A stretch of DNA of 64,000 nt from the NCBI GenBank assembly GCA_023461115.1, contig JAEWOA010000259.1, positions 8,949-72,948 of the forward strand, given 5' to 3'. A model generated the notes under the pieces. That model saw nothing but the letters and a program-made list of their open reading frames with translations, was not told the DNA's origin and did no database searches. Position numbers and translations under genes: made by a program. The DNA comes from Actinomycetes bacterium (GTDB lineage Bacteria; Actinomycetota; Actinomycetes; Actinomycetales; Cellulomonadaceae). Positions 26,746 to 36,100 of the stretch are shown here, one piece after another; within the stretch, counting starts at the first letter, position 1; each line of letters begins with the position of its first letter.

Positions 26746-27317
26746 ACCTCCGTGCGGTGGAAGCTCTGCCAGGACCGGGACGCGGTGGGGCCGCGCTGCC
26801 CCTGGTACCGGGACCCGTACCGCTGCGAGCCGTAGGGGAACTCGGCGGCGGACGAGAGCCGGAAGAAGCAGAGCTGCCCGATCTTCATGCCGGGCCACAA
26901 CAGGATCGGCAGCGTCGCGACGTTGGACAACTCCAGGGTCACGTGGCCGGAGAACCCGGGGTCGACGAAGCCCGCGGTCGAGTGCGTGAGCAGCCCGAGC
27001 CGGCCGAGCGACGACTTGCCCTCCAGGCGCGCCGCGATGTCGTCGGGCAGGGTCACCTGCTCGTAGGTGGAGCCGAGCACGAACTCGCCCGGGTGCAGCA
27101 CGAAGGGGTCCCCGGGGCTCGTCTCGACGAGCCGCGTGAGCTCCGGCTGGTCGGCCGCCGGGTCGATCACGGGGTACTTGTGGTTGTCGAAGAGCCGGAA
27201 GAACTTGTCGAGCCGGACGTCGATGCTCGAGGGCTGGATCATGGCGGGCTCGAGGGGCTCGAGGCCCACACGGCCGGAGGCGAGTTCGGCCCGGATATCA
27301 CGGTCGGAGAGCAGCAC
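26742..27317 (-). CDS. dcd: dCTP deaminase, probably the bifunctional dUMP-forming type
   Basis: 191 residues. It carries the trimeric dUTPase-fold motifs [19 protein letters not shown] and [16 protein letters not shown], with an [17 protein letters not shown] tail. This is the pattern of the actinobacterial (M. tuberculosis-type) DCD-DUT enzymes that turn dCTP directly into dUMP; monofunctional E. coli Dcd differs in this region. The bifunctional call follows from sequence likeness, not from assay. It supplies dUMP for thymidylate synthesis and avoids free dUTP. Confidence 0.92.
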   Translation of the reverse strand: MLLSDRDIRAELASGRVGLEPLEPAMIQPSSIDVRLDKFFRLFDNHKYPVIDPAADQPELTRLVETSPGDPFVLHPGEFVLGSTYEQVTLPDDIAARLEGKSSLGRLGLLTHSTAGFVDPGFSGHVTLELSNVATLPILLWPGMKIGQLCFFRLSSAAEFPYGSQRYGSRYQGQRGPTASRSWQSFHRTEV

Positions 27318-27330
27318 GCGCCCACGGTAG

Positions 27331-27358
27331 TGCCACGGCGCGTCGCTGCGGCTATAGT
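27331..27358 (+). promoter_or_regulatory. Candidate promoter of cellobiose phosphorylase
   Basis: TATAGT (27353-27358) is a strong -10 match in an otherwise very GC-rich region. TGCCAC (27331-27336) is a weak -35, with a 16-nt spacer. A start near 27365 would put the CelR-like operator at 27377 just downstream, as expected for LacI-type repression. Confidence 0.5.
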
Positions 27359-27376
27359 CCTACTTCGTGAGGCGCA

Positions 27377-27390
27377 TGGGAGCGCTCTCG
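27377..27390. promoter_or_regulatory. CelR-like LacI-family operator upstream of cbp
   Basis: TGGGAGCGCTCTCG matches the CelR box TGGGAGCGCTCCCA of cellulolytic actinobacteria at 12 of 14 positions. It lies just after the candidate promoter and 24 nt before the cbp start. A related site stands before the GH9 gene. Relief by cellobiose is known for CelR in Thermobifida fusca; its use here is inference. Confidence 0.7.
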
Positions 27391-27413
27391 CATCGACCGA
27401 GAGGCTAGTTCCA

Positions 27414-29882
27414 ATGCGCTACGGCCACTTCGACGACGAGGCCCGCGAGTACGTCGTGACGACGCCGCACACCCCGTACCCGTGGATCAACTACCTCGGC
27501 TCGGAGCAGTTCTTCTCCCTGCTCTCCCACCAGGCGGGCGGCTACTCGTTCTACCGCGACGCCAAGATGCGCCGCCTGACGCGTTACCGCTACAACAACG
27601 TCCCGGCGGACGCGGGCGGCCGCTACCTGTACGTCAACGACGGCGGCGACGTGTGGACACCGTCGTGGCTGCCGGTGAAGGCGGACCTGGACTTCTTCGA
27701 GGCGCGGCACGGGCTGGGCTACTCGCGGATCACGGGCGAGCGCGGCGGCGTGCGCGTCGAGACGCTGTTCTTCGTCCCGGTGGGCGAGAACGCCGAGGTG
27801 CAGAAGATCACCGTGACGAACACCGGTGAGACGACGAAGCGCCTGGGCCTGTTCACGTTCGTCGAGTTCTGCCTGTGGAACGCGCAGGACGACCAGACGA
27901 ACTACCAGCGCAACCTCTCGATCGGCGAGGTCGAGGTGGAGCAGGCCGGCCCCCACGGGTCGGCGATCTTCCACAAGACCGAGTACCGCGAGCGCCGCGA
28001 CCACTACGCGGTGTTCGGCGTGAACACCGCGGCGGACGGCTTCGACACCGACCGGGACACGTTCGTCGGCGCGTACAACTCGCTCGGCGAGGCCGCGGTG
28101 CCGCGCGCGGGCCGGGCCGCGGACTCGGTGGCGTCGGGCTGGTACCCGATCGGCTCGCACCAGGTGGACGTCACGCTCGAGCCCGGCGAGTCGCGTGAGC
28201 TCGTCGTCGTGCTGGGCTACGTGGAGAACCCGGACGACGAGAAGTGGGCCGACGACGCGCGCCAGATCGTCAACAAGGCCCCCGCGCACGCGCTGCTGGG
28301 CCGGTTCGCGACGAGCGCGCAGGCCGACGCCGCGTTCGCCGCGCTGCAGGACCACTGGACCAAGCTGCTCTCGACGTACTCGGTGCGCAGCGGCGACGAC
28401 AAGCTCGACCGCATGGTCAACGTGTGGAACCAGTACCAGTGCATGGTCACGTTCAACATGAGCCGCTCGGCGTCGTTCTTCGAGACCGGCATCGGCCGCG
28501 GCATGGGCTTCCGCGACTCCAACCAGGACCTGCTGGGCTTCGTCCACCTGATCCCGGAGCGCGCGCGCGAGCGGATCATCGACATCGCGTCCACGCAGTT
28601 CCCGGACGGCTCGGCGTACCACCAGTACCAGCCGCTGACCAAGCGCGGGAACAACGACATCGGCTCGGGCTTCAACGACGACCCGCTGTGGCTGATCGCG
28701 GGCGTCGCGGCGTACGTCAAGGAGACCGGCGACTTCTCGATCCTCGACGAGCAGGTGCCGTTCGACAACGAGCCCGGCTCCGAGGTCAGCCTGTTCGAGC
28801 ACCTGACGCGCTCGTTCGAGTTCACGGTGGAGCACCGCGGCCCGCACGGCCTGCCGCTGATCGGCCGCGCCGACTGGAACGACTGCCTCAACCTCAACTG
28901 CTTCTCGACGACGCCCGGTGAGTCGTTCCAGACCACCGAGAACCAGGCGGGCGGCGTCGCCGAGTCGGTGTTCATCGCCGCGCAGTTCGTCTTGTACGGC
29001 GCCGAGTACGCGGCGCTCGCCGAGCGCAGGGGGCTCGGCGACGTGGCGGCCAGGGCCCGCGGACTCGTCGAGGACATGCGTCAGGCGGTGCTGACCGACG
29101 GCTGGGACGGCCGCTGGTTCCTGCGCGCGTACGACTACTACGGCAACCCGATCGGCACCGACGCGCACGCCGAGGGCAAGATCTGGATCGAGCCGCAGGG
29201 CTTCGCGGTGATGGCCGGGATCGGCGTGGGCGAGGGTCCGTCCGACCAGAGCGCGCCCGCGGTCCAGGCGCTCGACGCGGTCGAGGACCTGCTGGCCACC
29301 GACCACGGCATGGTGCTGCAGTACCCCGCGTACACCACCTACCAGGTGCACATGGGCGAGGTCTCCACGTACCCGCCGGGGTACAAGGAGAACGGCGGCA
29401 TCTTCTGCCACAACAACCCGTGGGTGATCATCGGCGAGACCGTGCTGGGCCGCGGCGACCGCGCGTTCGACTACTACAAGCGGATCACCCCGGCGTACCG
29501 CGAGGACATCTCCGACGTGCACCGGCTCGAGCCGTACGTGTACGCGCAGATGATCGCGGGCAAGGAGGCCGTCCGGCACGGCGAGGCCAAGAACTCGTGG
29601 CTCACGGGCACGGCGGCCTGGAACTTCGTCGCGGTGTCGCAGCACCTGCTGGGGGTGCGGCCCGACTACGACGGGCTCGTGGTGGACCCGCAGATCGGCC
29701 CGGACGTGCCCTCGTTCACGGTGACCCGGGTGGCCCGCGGCGCGACGTACGAGATCTCGGTGACGAACTCCGGCGCGCCGGGCGCGCGGGGGCGGCTGGT
29801 CGTCGACGGCCGGCCGGTCGACGGCAACCACGTCCCCTACGCGCCCGCCGGCTCGACGGTGCGGGTCGAGGTCACGGTCTGA
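27414..29882 (+). CDS. cbp: Cellobiose phosphorylase (GH94)
   Basis: 822 residues from ATG 27414, the usual length. It closely resembles Cellulomonas gilvus/uda cellobiose phosphorylase throughout, from [14 protein letters not shown] to the C-terminus [19 protein letters not shown]. The catalytic Asp490 is present in [10 protein letters not shown]. The enzyme splits cellobiose with phosphate into alpha-glucose-1-phosphate and glucose in the cytoplasm, which saves one ATP per disaccharide. No signal peptide, as expected. The promoter and CelR-like site upstream suggest induction by cellobiose. It is followed 25 bp later by an aldose epimerase. Confidence 0.97.
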   Translation: MRYGHFDDEAREYVVTTPHTPYPWINYLGSEQFFSLLSHQAGGYSFYRDAKMRRLTRYRYNNVPADAGGRYLYVNDGGDVWTPSWLPVKADLDFFEARHGLGYSRITGERGGVRVETLFFVPVGENAEVQKITVTNTGETTKRLGLFTFVEFCLWNAQDDQTNYQRNLSIGEVEVEQAGPHGSAIFHKTEYRERRDHYAVFGVNTAADGFDTDRDTFVGAYNSLGEAAVPRAGRAADSVASGWYPIGSHQVDVTLEPGESRELVVVLGYVENPDDEKWADDARQIVNKAPAHALLGRFATSAQADAAFAALQDHWTKLLSTYSVRSGDDKLDRMVNVWNQYQCMVTFNMSRSASFFETGIGRGMGFRDSNQDLLGFVHLIPERARERIIDIASTQFPDGSAYHQYQPLTKRGNNDIGSGFNDDPLWLIAGVAAYVKETGDFSILDEQVPFDNEPGSEVSLFEHLTRSFEFTVEHRGPHGLPLIGRADWNDCLNLNCFSTTPGESFQTTENQAGGVAESVFIAAQFVLYGAEYAALAERRGLGDVAARARGLVEDMRQAVLTDGWDGRWFLRAYDYYGNPIGTDAHAEGKIWIEPQGFAVMAGIGVGEGPSDQSAPAVQALDAVEDLLATDHGMVLQYPAYTTYQVHMGEVSTYPPGYKENGGIFCHNNPWVIIGETVLGRGDRAFDYYKRITPAYREDISDVHRLEPYVYAQMIAGKEAVRHGEAKNSWLTGTAAWNFVAVSQHLLGVRPDYDGLVVDPQIGPDVPSFTVTRVARGATYEISVTNSGAPGARGRLVVDGRPVDGNHVPYAPAGSTVRVEVTV

Positions 29883-29907
29883 GGCCCGGACTGACGGAAC
29901 GACGCTG

Positions 29908-30906
29908 ATGGCCCTCCAGGAACTCGACGCGCCGACGGGCGTCCGGGTGCTCGCGCTGCCCGACGCCCGCGTGCTCACGCTGCGCTCGGACGTCTGGGAG
30001 CTCGACGTGCTGCCCGGCACGGGCGCCGCGCTCGGTGGCGGGCGCGTGCGGACCGCCGACGGCGTGTGGCGGGACCTGCTGCGGCCGACGCGCGGCGCCA
30101 ACGCGCTCGGCGATCCGGAGAAGTGCTCGAGCTTCCCGATGATCCCGTGGTCCAACCGCATCCGGGGCGGGGCGCTGAGCTTCGACGGGCGCACCTGGCA
30201 GCTCCAGCAGAACGGCGCCGACGGGTCCGCGATCCACGGCGCCGCGCGGCACTCCACATGGGACGTGGCCGCGCGCACGTCGTCGAGCGTGACGCTGGAC
30301 CTGGACACCTCCGATCTGACCGGCGTGAACTTCCCGTGGTGCTTCTCCGCGCGCCTGGTCTACGAGGTCGAGGGGCCCACGCTCTCCGTCACGACGACCG
30401 TGCGGAACACCGACGCCGAACCGTTCCCCGCGGGCTTCGGCCACCACCCGTACCTGCAGCGCTCGCTGCTGCCGGTGGGCGACCCGTCGCCCCTGACCCC
30501 CGGGAACCCGGTGCTGCAGATCCCGGCGCACGGCGGCTACGCCCTGGATGCCGGGAACGCCGTGCGCCCCGCGGGCCCGGTGCCGCCGCGTGCGGACTTC
30601 CGCTCCCGGCGGCCGCTGGGGCACGCGTTCGTCGACGACGTGCTGACGGCACGCGACCTCGACGAGCCCGTGCGCGTCGAGTACCCGGATGCCGGTGTGG
30701 CCGTGGCGCTCGACGCCGACCCGGTGTTCGAGCACCTCGTCGTCTACGCGCCGCGCCGCCGCCCGTACTTCGCGATCGAGCCGGCCACCAACGTGAACAA
30801 CGGCTTCGCGTTGCACGACGCCGGCGTGCCGGGCACGGGCGTCTTCGTCCTCGAGCCGGGCCAGTCACGCACCGGGACGTTCACCCTGACGGTCGAGTCG
30901 CTCTGA
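29908..30906 (+). CDS. Aldose 1-epimerase family protein (mutarotase-like)
   Basis: 332 residues. Conserved galactose-mutarotase features include a GHHPY histidine site (near residue 175), DGSAIHG, and FAIEPATN with the catalytic Glu near residue 290. It follows cellobiose phosphorylase with a 25-bp gap, so both are probably one transcript. Its likely job is to interconvert sugar anomers released by phosphorolysis. A related YihR/YeaD function is possible, but the neighbourhood favours glucose metabolism. Confidence 0.87.
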   Translation: MALQELDAPTGVRVLALPDARVLTLRSDVWELDVLPGTGAALGGGRVRTADGVWRDLLRPTRGANALGDPEKCSSFPMIPWSNRIRGGALSFDGRTWQLQQNGADGSAIHGAARHSTWDVAARTSSSVTLDLDTSDLTGVNFPWCFSARLVYEVEGPTLSVTTTVRNTDAEPFPAGFGHHPYLQRSLLPVGDPSPLTPGNPVLQIPAHGGYALDAGNAVRPAGPVPPRADFRSRRPLGHAFVDDVLTARDLDEPVRVEYPDAGVAVALDADPVFEHLVVYAPRRRPYFAIEPATNVNNGFALHDAGVPGTGVFVLEPGQSRTGTFTLTVESL

Positions 30907-31043
30907 CGCACGGGCCGGGCACGATCACCGCGACCACGGCGCTTTCGTCGCCTGGGTGAACCTTGCGCGAAGTCCCCCGTTCGGCCCTGCGGGGTGTGGA
31001 ACGATAGGGCGCCCGCCAGGCCACAACAGGGGAGACAACCACC

Positions 31044-31865
31044 ATGCGCGCGCTTCGTCGTGCTGCGGCCACCGCCGCCGCGATCACCTTGACCTTCACG
31101 CTCGTCGCGTGCACGGACTCGTCCGAGACCCCTTCGCCGGACAAGGCGACCGGCGGCGCCTCGGCCGCCGCGTCCGACGACCCGGCGCCCGCCGCCGAGT
31201 TGACCAAGGACAACTTCATCGACCTCGTGAAGGCGTCGGCGGAGGACGGCACGTCCTACCGGGCTGTCGTCACGTCGACCGTGAACGGCACCACCCAGGC
31301 CCAGAACCTCGAGTCGGAGATCGTCGACGGCCAGCCGCGCGTGCACCTGACGTCGGACGCCGAAGGCCTCTCGATGGAGGCGATCTTCGTCGACGGCAAG
31401 TTCTACATGAACCTCGGCCCGTTGACCGACGACAAGTTCACCGTGCTCGACACCTCCGACTCGACCAACCCGCTGGCCAGCTCGTTCAGCAGCATCACCG
31501 AGGCGGGCAGCCCGACGAAGGCGATCGAGTCGCTCCGCGACCAGATGATCGACGTGAAGAAGGCGGGCGCCCCGGAGAAGGTCGCCGGCACCACCGCGAC
31601 GCCGTACACCGTCACCGTGGACAGCGCGAAGATGCTCGCCGCCCTCGGCGACCTGGGCAGCGACGCCGCCGACATCGCGAACCTGCCCCCGACCTTGGAG
31701 ATCACGTACTGGATCTCCGCGGACAACCGCCCCGTGAAGACCTCGACGACGGTCGGCGGCGTCACCACCGAGACGGTGTACAGCGACTGGGGCAAGAAGT
31801 TCGACATCAAGGCCCCGAGCGCGGACCAGATCACGGACAAGGACCCGTTCTCGATGGCTGGCTAG
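31044..31865 (+). CDS. LppX/LprG-like lipoprotein
   Basis: 273 residues with a signal peptide and lipobox LVAC (Cys23), so it is anchored on the outer face of the membrane. The mature part starts with a Ser/Pro/Ala-rich linker. A LolA/LppX_LprAFG-like beta-sheet domain follows (FIDLVKASAEDGTSYRAVVTSTVNG, then GQPRVHLTSDAEG). Family members bind lipids or lipoglycans. The ligand here is unknown. The last 4 bases (CTAG) are shared with the convergent GNAT gene, so both stop codons overlap. Confidence 0.8.
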   Translation: MRALRRAAATAAAITLTFTLVACTDSSETPSPDKATGGASAAASDDPAPAAELTKDNFIDLVKASAEDGTSYRAVVTSTVNGTTQAQNLESEIVDGQPRVHLTSDAEGLSMEAIFVDGKFYMNLGPLTDDKFTVLDTSDSTNPLASSFSSITEAGSPTKAIESLRDQMIDVKKAGAPEKVAGTTATPYTVTVDSAKMLAALGDLGSDAADIANLPPTLEITYWISADNRPVKTSTTVGGVTTETVYSDWGKKFDIKAPSADQITDKDPFSMAG

Positions 31866-32470
31866 CCCTCCAGGGGGAGGGTGAGGGTGTAGCCCCACTC
31901 GTGTGTCGCCTGCACGGTGAATCCGACGCGCTCGTAGAACGAGATGGCGCCGGTGTTCCGGGAGTCGACGCCCAGGTGTAGGCCCGGCACGCCGCGCGAG
32001 CGCAACTCGTCCGCCAGCCGCTCGACGAGCCGGCGCCCCCACCCCTGGCCCTGCAGGCGCGGCAGCAGGTCGATGTGCAGGTGCGCGGGGAACCGCTCGT
32101 AGTGCGGCTCGGGCCCGCTCGGCCAGGTGTGCAGGCGCTCGACGAGGATGTGGTCCTCGGTGCCGTCGCCGGGGTCCGCGACCCGGGGGTACTGGGCCCG
32201 CAGCGCGGGCCACCAGTGCGCGTCGAGCCAGTCGCCGAACCGCTCCGAGTCGTCGGTCGCGACGATGTAGCCGGCCACGCCGTGCTCGTCGACGACCACG
32301 AACGTCAGGCCCGGGTCCGCGATCGGGTAGGGCCCGCAGTACAGGTGGGCCAGCAGGTCGGGGTTGCGGTAGAGGTGCGTCGCATCCTTCCCGGCCGCGC
32401 CCGTGAGCAGGCAGAGCCGGTACATGCCGGGGAGGTCGGCCGGGTGGAACGGCCGCAGCACAGGCGTCAC
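31862..32470 (-). CDS. GNAT N-acetyltransferase
   Basis: 202 residues from GTG 32470 (VTPVLRPFHPADL). The upstream reading frame continues across the tRNA gene but is antisense to it, so I excluded that extension. The fold shows the acetyl-CoA loop LQGQGWGRRLVERLADELRS and the ending RNTGAISFYERVGF, both typical of GNATs. The substrate is unknown. The stop overlaps the convergent lipoprotein stop in a CTAG palindrome. Confidence 0.87.
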   Translation of the reverse strand: MTPVLRPFHPADLPGMYRLCLLTGAAGKDATHLYRNPDLLAHLYCGPYPIADPGLTFVVVDEHGVAGYIVATDDSERFGDWLDAHWWPALRAQYPRVADPGDGTEDHILVERLHTWPSGPEPHYERFPAHLHIDLLPRLQGQGWGRRLVERLADELRSRGVPGLHLGVDSRNTGAISFYERVGFTVQATHEWGYTLTLPLEG

Positions 32471-32602
32471 GCGCCCGACCCTATCCACGCGCCGCTCCGC
32501 GCGCGCAGCCCGCGTGGCGTCCACTGGACCAGCCGGGTTGAGGACGAGGGGCTGTGACCGGGTAGGATCGCAGCCGCGGCGCCCGGTCTCCGGGCTGCTC
32601 GT

Positions 32603-32673
32603 GCGGGTGTAGTTCAATGGCAGAACTTCAGCTTCCCAAGCTGATGGCGCGGGTTCGATTCCCGTCACCCGCT
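32603..32673 (+). tRNA. tRNA-Gly (anticodon CCC)
   Basis: The clover-leaf folds cleanly: a 7-bp acceptor GCGGGTG/CACCCGC, a D arm, an anticodon loop TTCCCAA with anticodon CCC at 32635-32637, and a T arm with TTCGATT. The discriminator base is T32673, and CCA is not encoded. A weak promoter (TTGAGG at 32538, TAGGAT at 32563, spacer 19) precedes it. An open frame that runs antisense through it is spurious. Confidence 0.95.
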
Positions 32674-32747
32674 CCCTTGTGGGCCTGGCGCGCTGACGCG
32701 CCCACCCCGACCACGGCGGCCGAGTCGGCGCGAGTGAACTGGCGCGC

Positions 32748-33110
32748 TCAGCTCAGGCAGAGGCAGAACGGGTGGCCGGCGGGGTCGAGGAACACCCGGA
32801 ACGTCTCGCCAGGCTGGTGCTCGGCCTTGCGCGCGCCCAGCGCGACCACCGCGGGCTCGCCCACGTCGAAGGAGTCGACGACGACGTCGATGTGCATCTG
32901 CTGGGGGTGCTCCTGGCCCGGCCACTGCGGCGCGGAGTATGAGCCGTCGACCTGCTGGAAGCAGATGCACATGCCGGTCTCGGAGTCGCGGATCTCGGCC
33001 CACTCGCCGTCCGGCTTGACCGACCAGCCGAGGAGGTCGCCGTAGAACTGCGCGAGCGCGGGAGCGTCCGGGCAGTCGATCACGAAGGTGGGGTAGCGCG
33101 CGATGGCCAT
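32748..33110 (-). CDS. VOC-family protein (glyoxalase-like)
   Basis: 120 residues, ATG 33110, one VOC fold made of two beta-alpha-beta-beta-beta units: RYPTFVIDCPDAPALAQFYGDLLGW, and then PQQMHIDVVVDSF and FRVFLDPAGHPFCLCLS. Such proteins serve as dioxygenases, isomerases or resistance proteins. No catalytic metal ligand set was confirmed. It lies between the tRNA and the giant surface-protein gene. Monocistronic by position. Confidence 0.85.
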   Translation of the reverse strand: MAIARYPTFVIDCPDAPALAQFYGDLLGWSVKPDGEWAEIRDSETGMCICFQQVDGSYSAPQWPGQEHPQQMHIDVVVDSFDVGEPAVVALGARKAEHQPGETFRVFLDPAGHPFCLCLS

Positions 33111-33164
33111 GACGACGCCTCTCGTCGGGCCGCGGCGCCGAGCCGCGGCGGTTCGTCGGGAACG

Positions 33165-36100
33165 CTAGCGCCGGGGTCCGACACGCGCCGGGGCTGACGA
33201 GCCGCGCGCGCCCCACGCCCCCGCGCCCGCCAGGAGCGCGCCCGCGAGCACGAGCCACAGCGACCACCGGGCCGTGCGGTCGGCGTCGGCGCCGGTCACG
33301 GGCAGGATCGGGGAGGCCGCCAGGACCATGGCGTCGTCGGAGTCGCCGCACGTGGGGCACGGGTCGGGCTGGCCGCCGCCGACCGTCGCCACGTTGACCA
33401 GCTCGGTCCCGCCCGCCGCGGTGGTGTCCACCGTCAGCGTGATCGGGGGCGCGGCCTCGTCGACCGCGAGCACGTCGTCGTACTGGCAGACGATCACGCT
33501 GGCCGACGAGCACACCCACCCGTCTCCCGACACCGAGATCAACGACTCGCCCGTCGGCAGGTCGTCGGTGACGACGACGGGCGCGCCCGTCGGGCTCGGC
33601 CCCCGGTTGCCCACCGTGATGTCGTAGACGACGCGCTGCCCGCTCTGCGAGGCCACCGACTTGTCGATGCGCAGGTGAGAGACGGGCGTGACGTCGGCGC
33701 CGTCGAGCGCGATGTTGTTCAGCAGCGGCCCGGTCTCGCCCTCGGACGCCACCACCGCGGTGTTGAGCACCGCGGGCGCCGCGGCGGCGCCGATGCTCGT
33801 CGTGAGGGCCAGCGGGAGCCGGCCGTCGACGGCGAGCGGGCCCGGGTGCGTGCAGGTCACACGCTGGCCCGCCGCCCCGCACGTCCAGCCGGGCCCGGCC
33901 GACGACACGTACGACAACCCGGTGGGCAGCACGTCGACCACCGAGATCGGGTGGGGGTCCTCGGTCGGCCCGTCGTTGGTGACGAGCAGACCCCACGTGA
34001 CGGTCTCGCCGACCACCAGCTCGCCCGTGTGCCCCTTGGCGAGCTCGAGGTCGAAGTCGGGGTCCAGGTCGTCGGTGACGTCGTCCTCGTTGTCGCCCAG
34101 CAGGTCGCTCGGCGTGGTGGTGCGGACCACCGCGACGTTGCGGATCTGCGGGTACGCCTCGGGGCCGACGTCCACCACGAGCGTGATCGGCGCGGTCTGC
34201 GAGCGCGGCGGCAGCGGGGCGTCCAGCGCGCAGAGCACGGTCCGGTCGGCGGCGGTGCAGTCCCACCCGTCGCCGTCCACGGACACCAGCGTCAGGCCGC
34301 GCGGCAGCACGTCGCGGAGTGTCACGTCCTGCGCGTCCGAGGGGCCGGCGTTGACGACCGTCATCGTGTAGGTGTGCTCCTGCCCGATCACGGGCGTGCC
34401 CTCGCTCACCTTGGTCACCGCGATGTCCGCCGCGGGCACGAGCGGCACGGGATCGGTGGCCGTGTTGTTCGCCGGCACGGGGTCGGGCGTCGTCGAGCTC
34501 GCGGTCGCGGTGTTCACGACGACGCCCGCGGGCAGCGCGGGATCCGTGGCGACGAGCAGCACCAGCGGCGGGGCCTCGTCGCCCACCGCGAGCGCGTCGG
34601 TGTCCCACTCGCACGTCACGCTCGGGCCCGCGGCCGAGCACGTCCACGGCGCCTGCGCCGACACGTACGTGAAGCCGTCGGGCAGGGTGTCGACGACCGT
34701 GATCGGCCCGGCCGCGTCCGACGGGCCCGCGTTGGCCACCCCGATCGTGAACCGCACGAGCCCGCCGGGGCTCACGTCGTCGCCCGTGAGCGGCTCGTGC
34801 GTCTTGGTCGTCGCCAGGTCCGCGCTGGTGGTGAGCGTGACCGTCGCGGTCGCGGTGTTGTCGTCAGGGTCGTCGCCCGCGGTCGAGGTCGCGATGCGCG
34901 CGGTGTTGGTGAGCTGCGTGCCCGGAGGCAGCGACGCGTCCGTCGTGGCATCCACCGTGATCGTCGCGGACCCGCCCGCGGGCGCCGCGCCGTGGGCGCA
35001 CGTGACGACGCGCCCGGCGATGCCGCACGCCCAGCCGCTCGGCGCGTCGACCGCGGTCGGGGTCAGGCCGACCGGGGCGGTGTCGGTGACGATCGCGGTG
35101 TCCGCGTCCGAGGGCCCCTCGTTCGTCGCGGTGAGCGTGTACCGCACGGGAGCGCCCGCGGGCACGGTCGTCGGGTCCGCGGCCTTGGCGATCGTCACGT
35201 TGGCCTGGTCCACGACGACGGTCGGGTCGAGCGCGGTGTTGTTCGTCAGGTCCGGGTCGTCCGCGGGGCCCGTGACGGCCGCGGCGTTGACGAGCGTCGC
35301 GGGACCGGCGTCGGGCGCCACGGCGGCGGTCACCGTGATCGCCGGGGCGCTGGCGCCCGCGGCCAACGGCCCGGGCGTCGTGCACGTGACGAGCTGGCCG
35401 ACCGCCGAGCAGGTCCACCCCGCGCCCGTGGCCGACGAGTACGTGACGCCCGCCGGAAGGCGGTCCGCGACCGTGAGCGGGCCGGGCGAGTCGGACGGGC
35501 CGTTGTTCGTCGCGACGACCTGCCACGAGAACGGCTGGCCCGCGACCGCGTCGCCGGTGTGCGACTTGGCGACCGCGAGGTCCGCGACGACGGTCACGTC
35601 CGAGACGTCGTCGTCGACGTTGTTGCCGGGGATCGGGTCGGTGGTCGGGGAGTCGACGCGTGCGGTGTTGGTGATCGGCACGGGCGGCGCCTCGGGGTCC
35701 ACCAGGACCTCGACGTCCACGGCGGCCGTGGCGCCGACCGCGAGCGGGCCCGCGAGCGTGCAGGTCAGCGCCTGGCCCGCGGCCGCGCAGGTCCACGAGC
35801 CCACGACGTTCGTCGAGCCCACGAAGCCCACGGCGTCGGGCAGCGTGTCCGTGACGACGACGTCGGCGGCGGCCTGCGACGGTCCGTTGTTGGCGACCGT
35901 GAAGTGGTACACCGACGACTCGCCCGCGGTGAAGTCGCCCGTGTGGGACTTCTCGATCGCGAGGTCCGCGAGTGTCGTCACGACGCCGGGGTCGTCGTCG
36001 GTGTTGTTGGACTCGTCGGGGTCGGTGGTCGGGCTCGTGACCGTCGCGGTGTTGGTGATCGTGCCGACCACGGACTCGTCGATGGCCGCCACGATCGTGA

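Noticed and set aside
27405..30308. A long minus-strand open frame across cellobiose phosphorylase
   Set aside because: The plus strand encodes a clear GH94 enzyme and epimerase. The antisense product has no recognisable domain.
32471..32668. N-terminal extension of the GNAT gene across the tRNA
   Set aside because: The extension is antisense to tRNA-Gly; the GNAT fold begins at GTG 32470.
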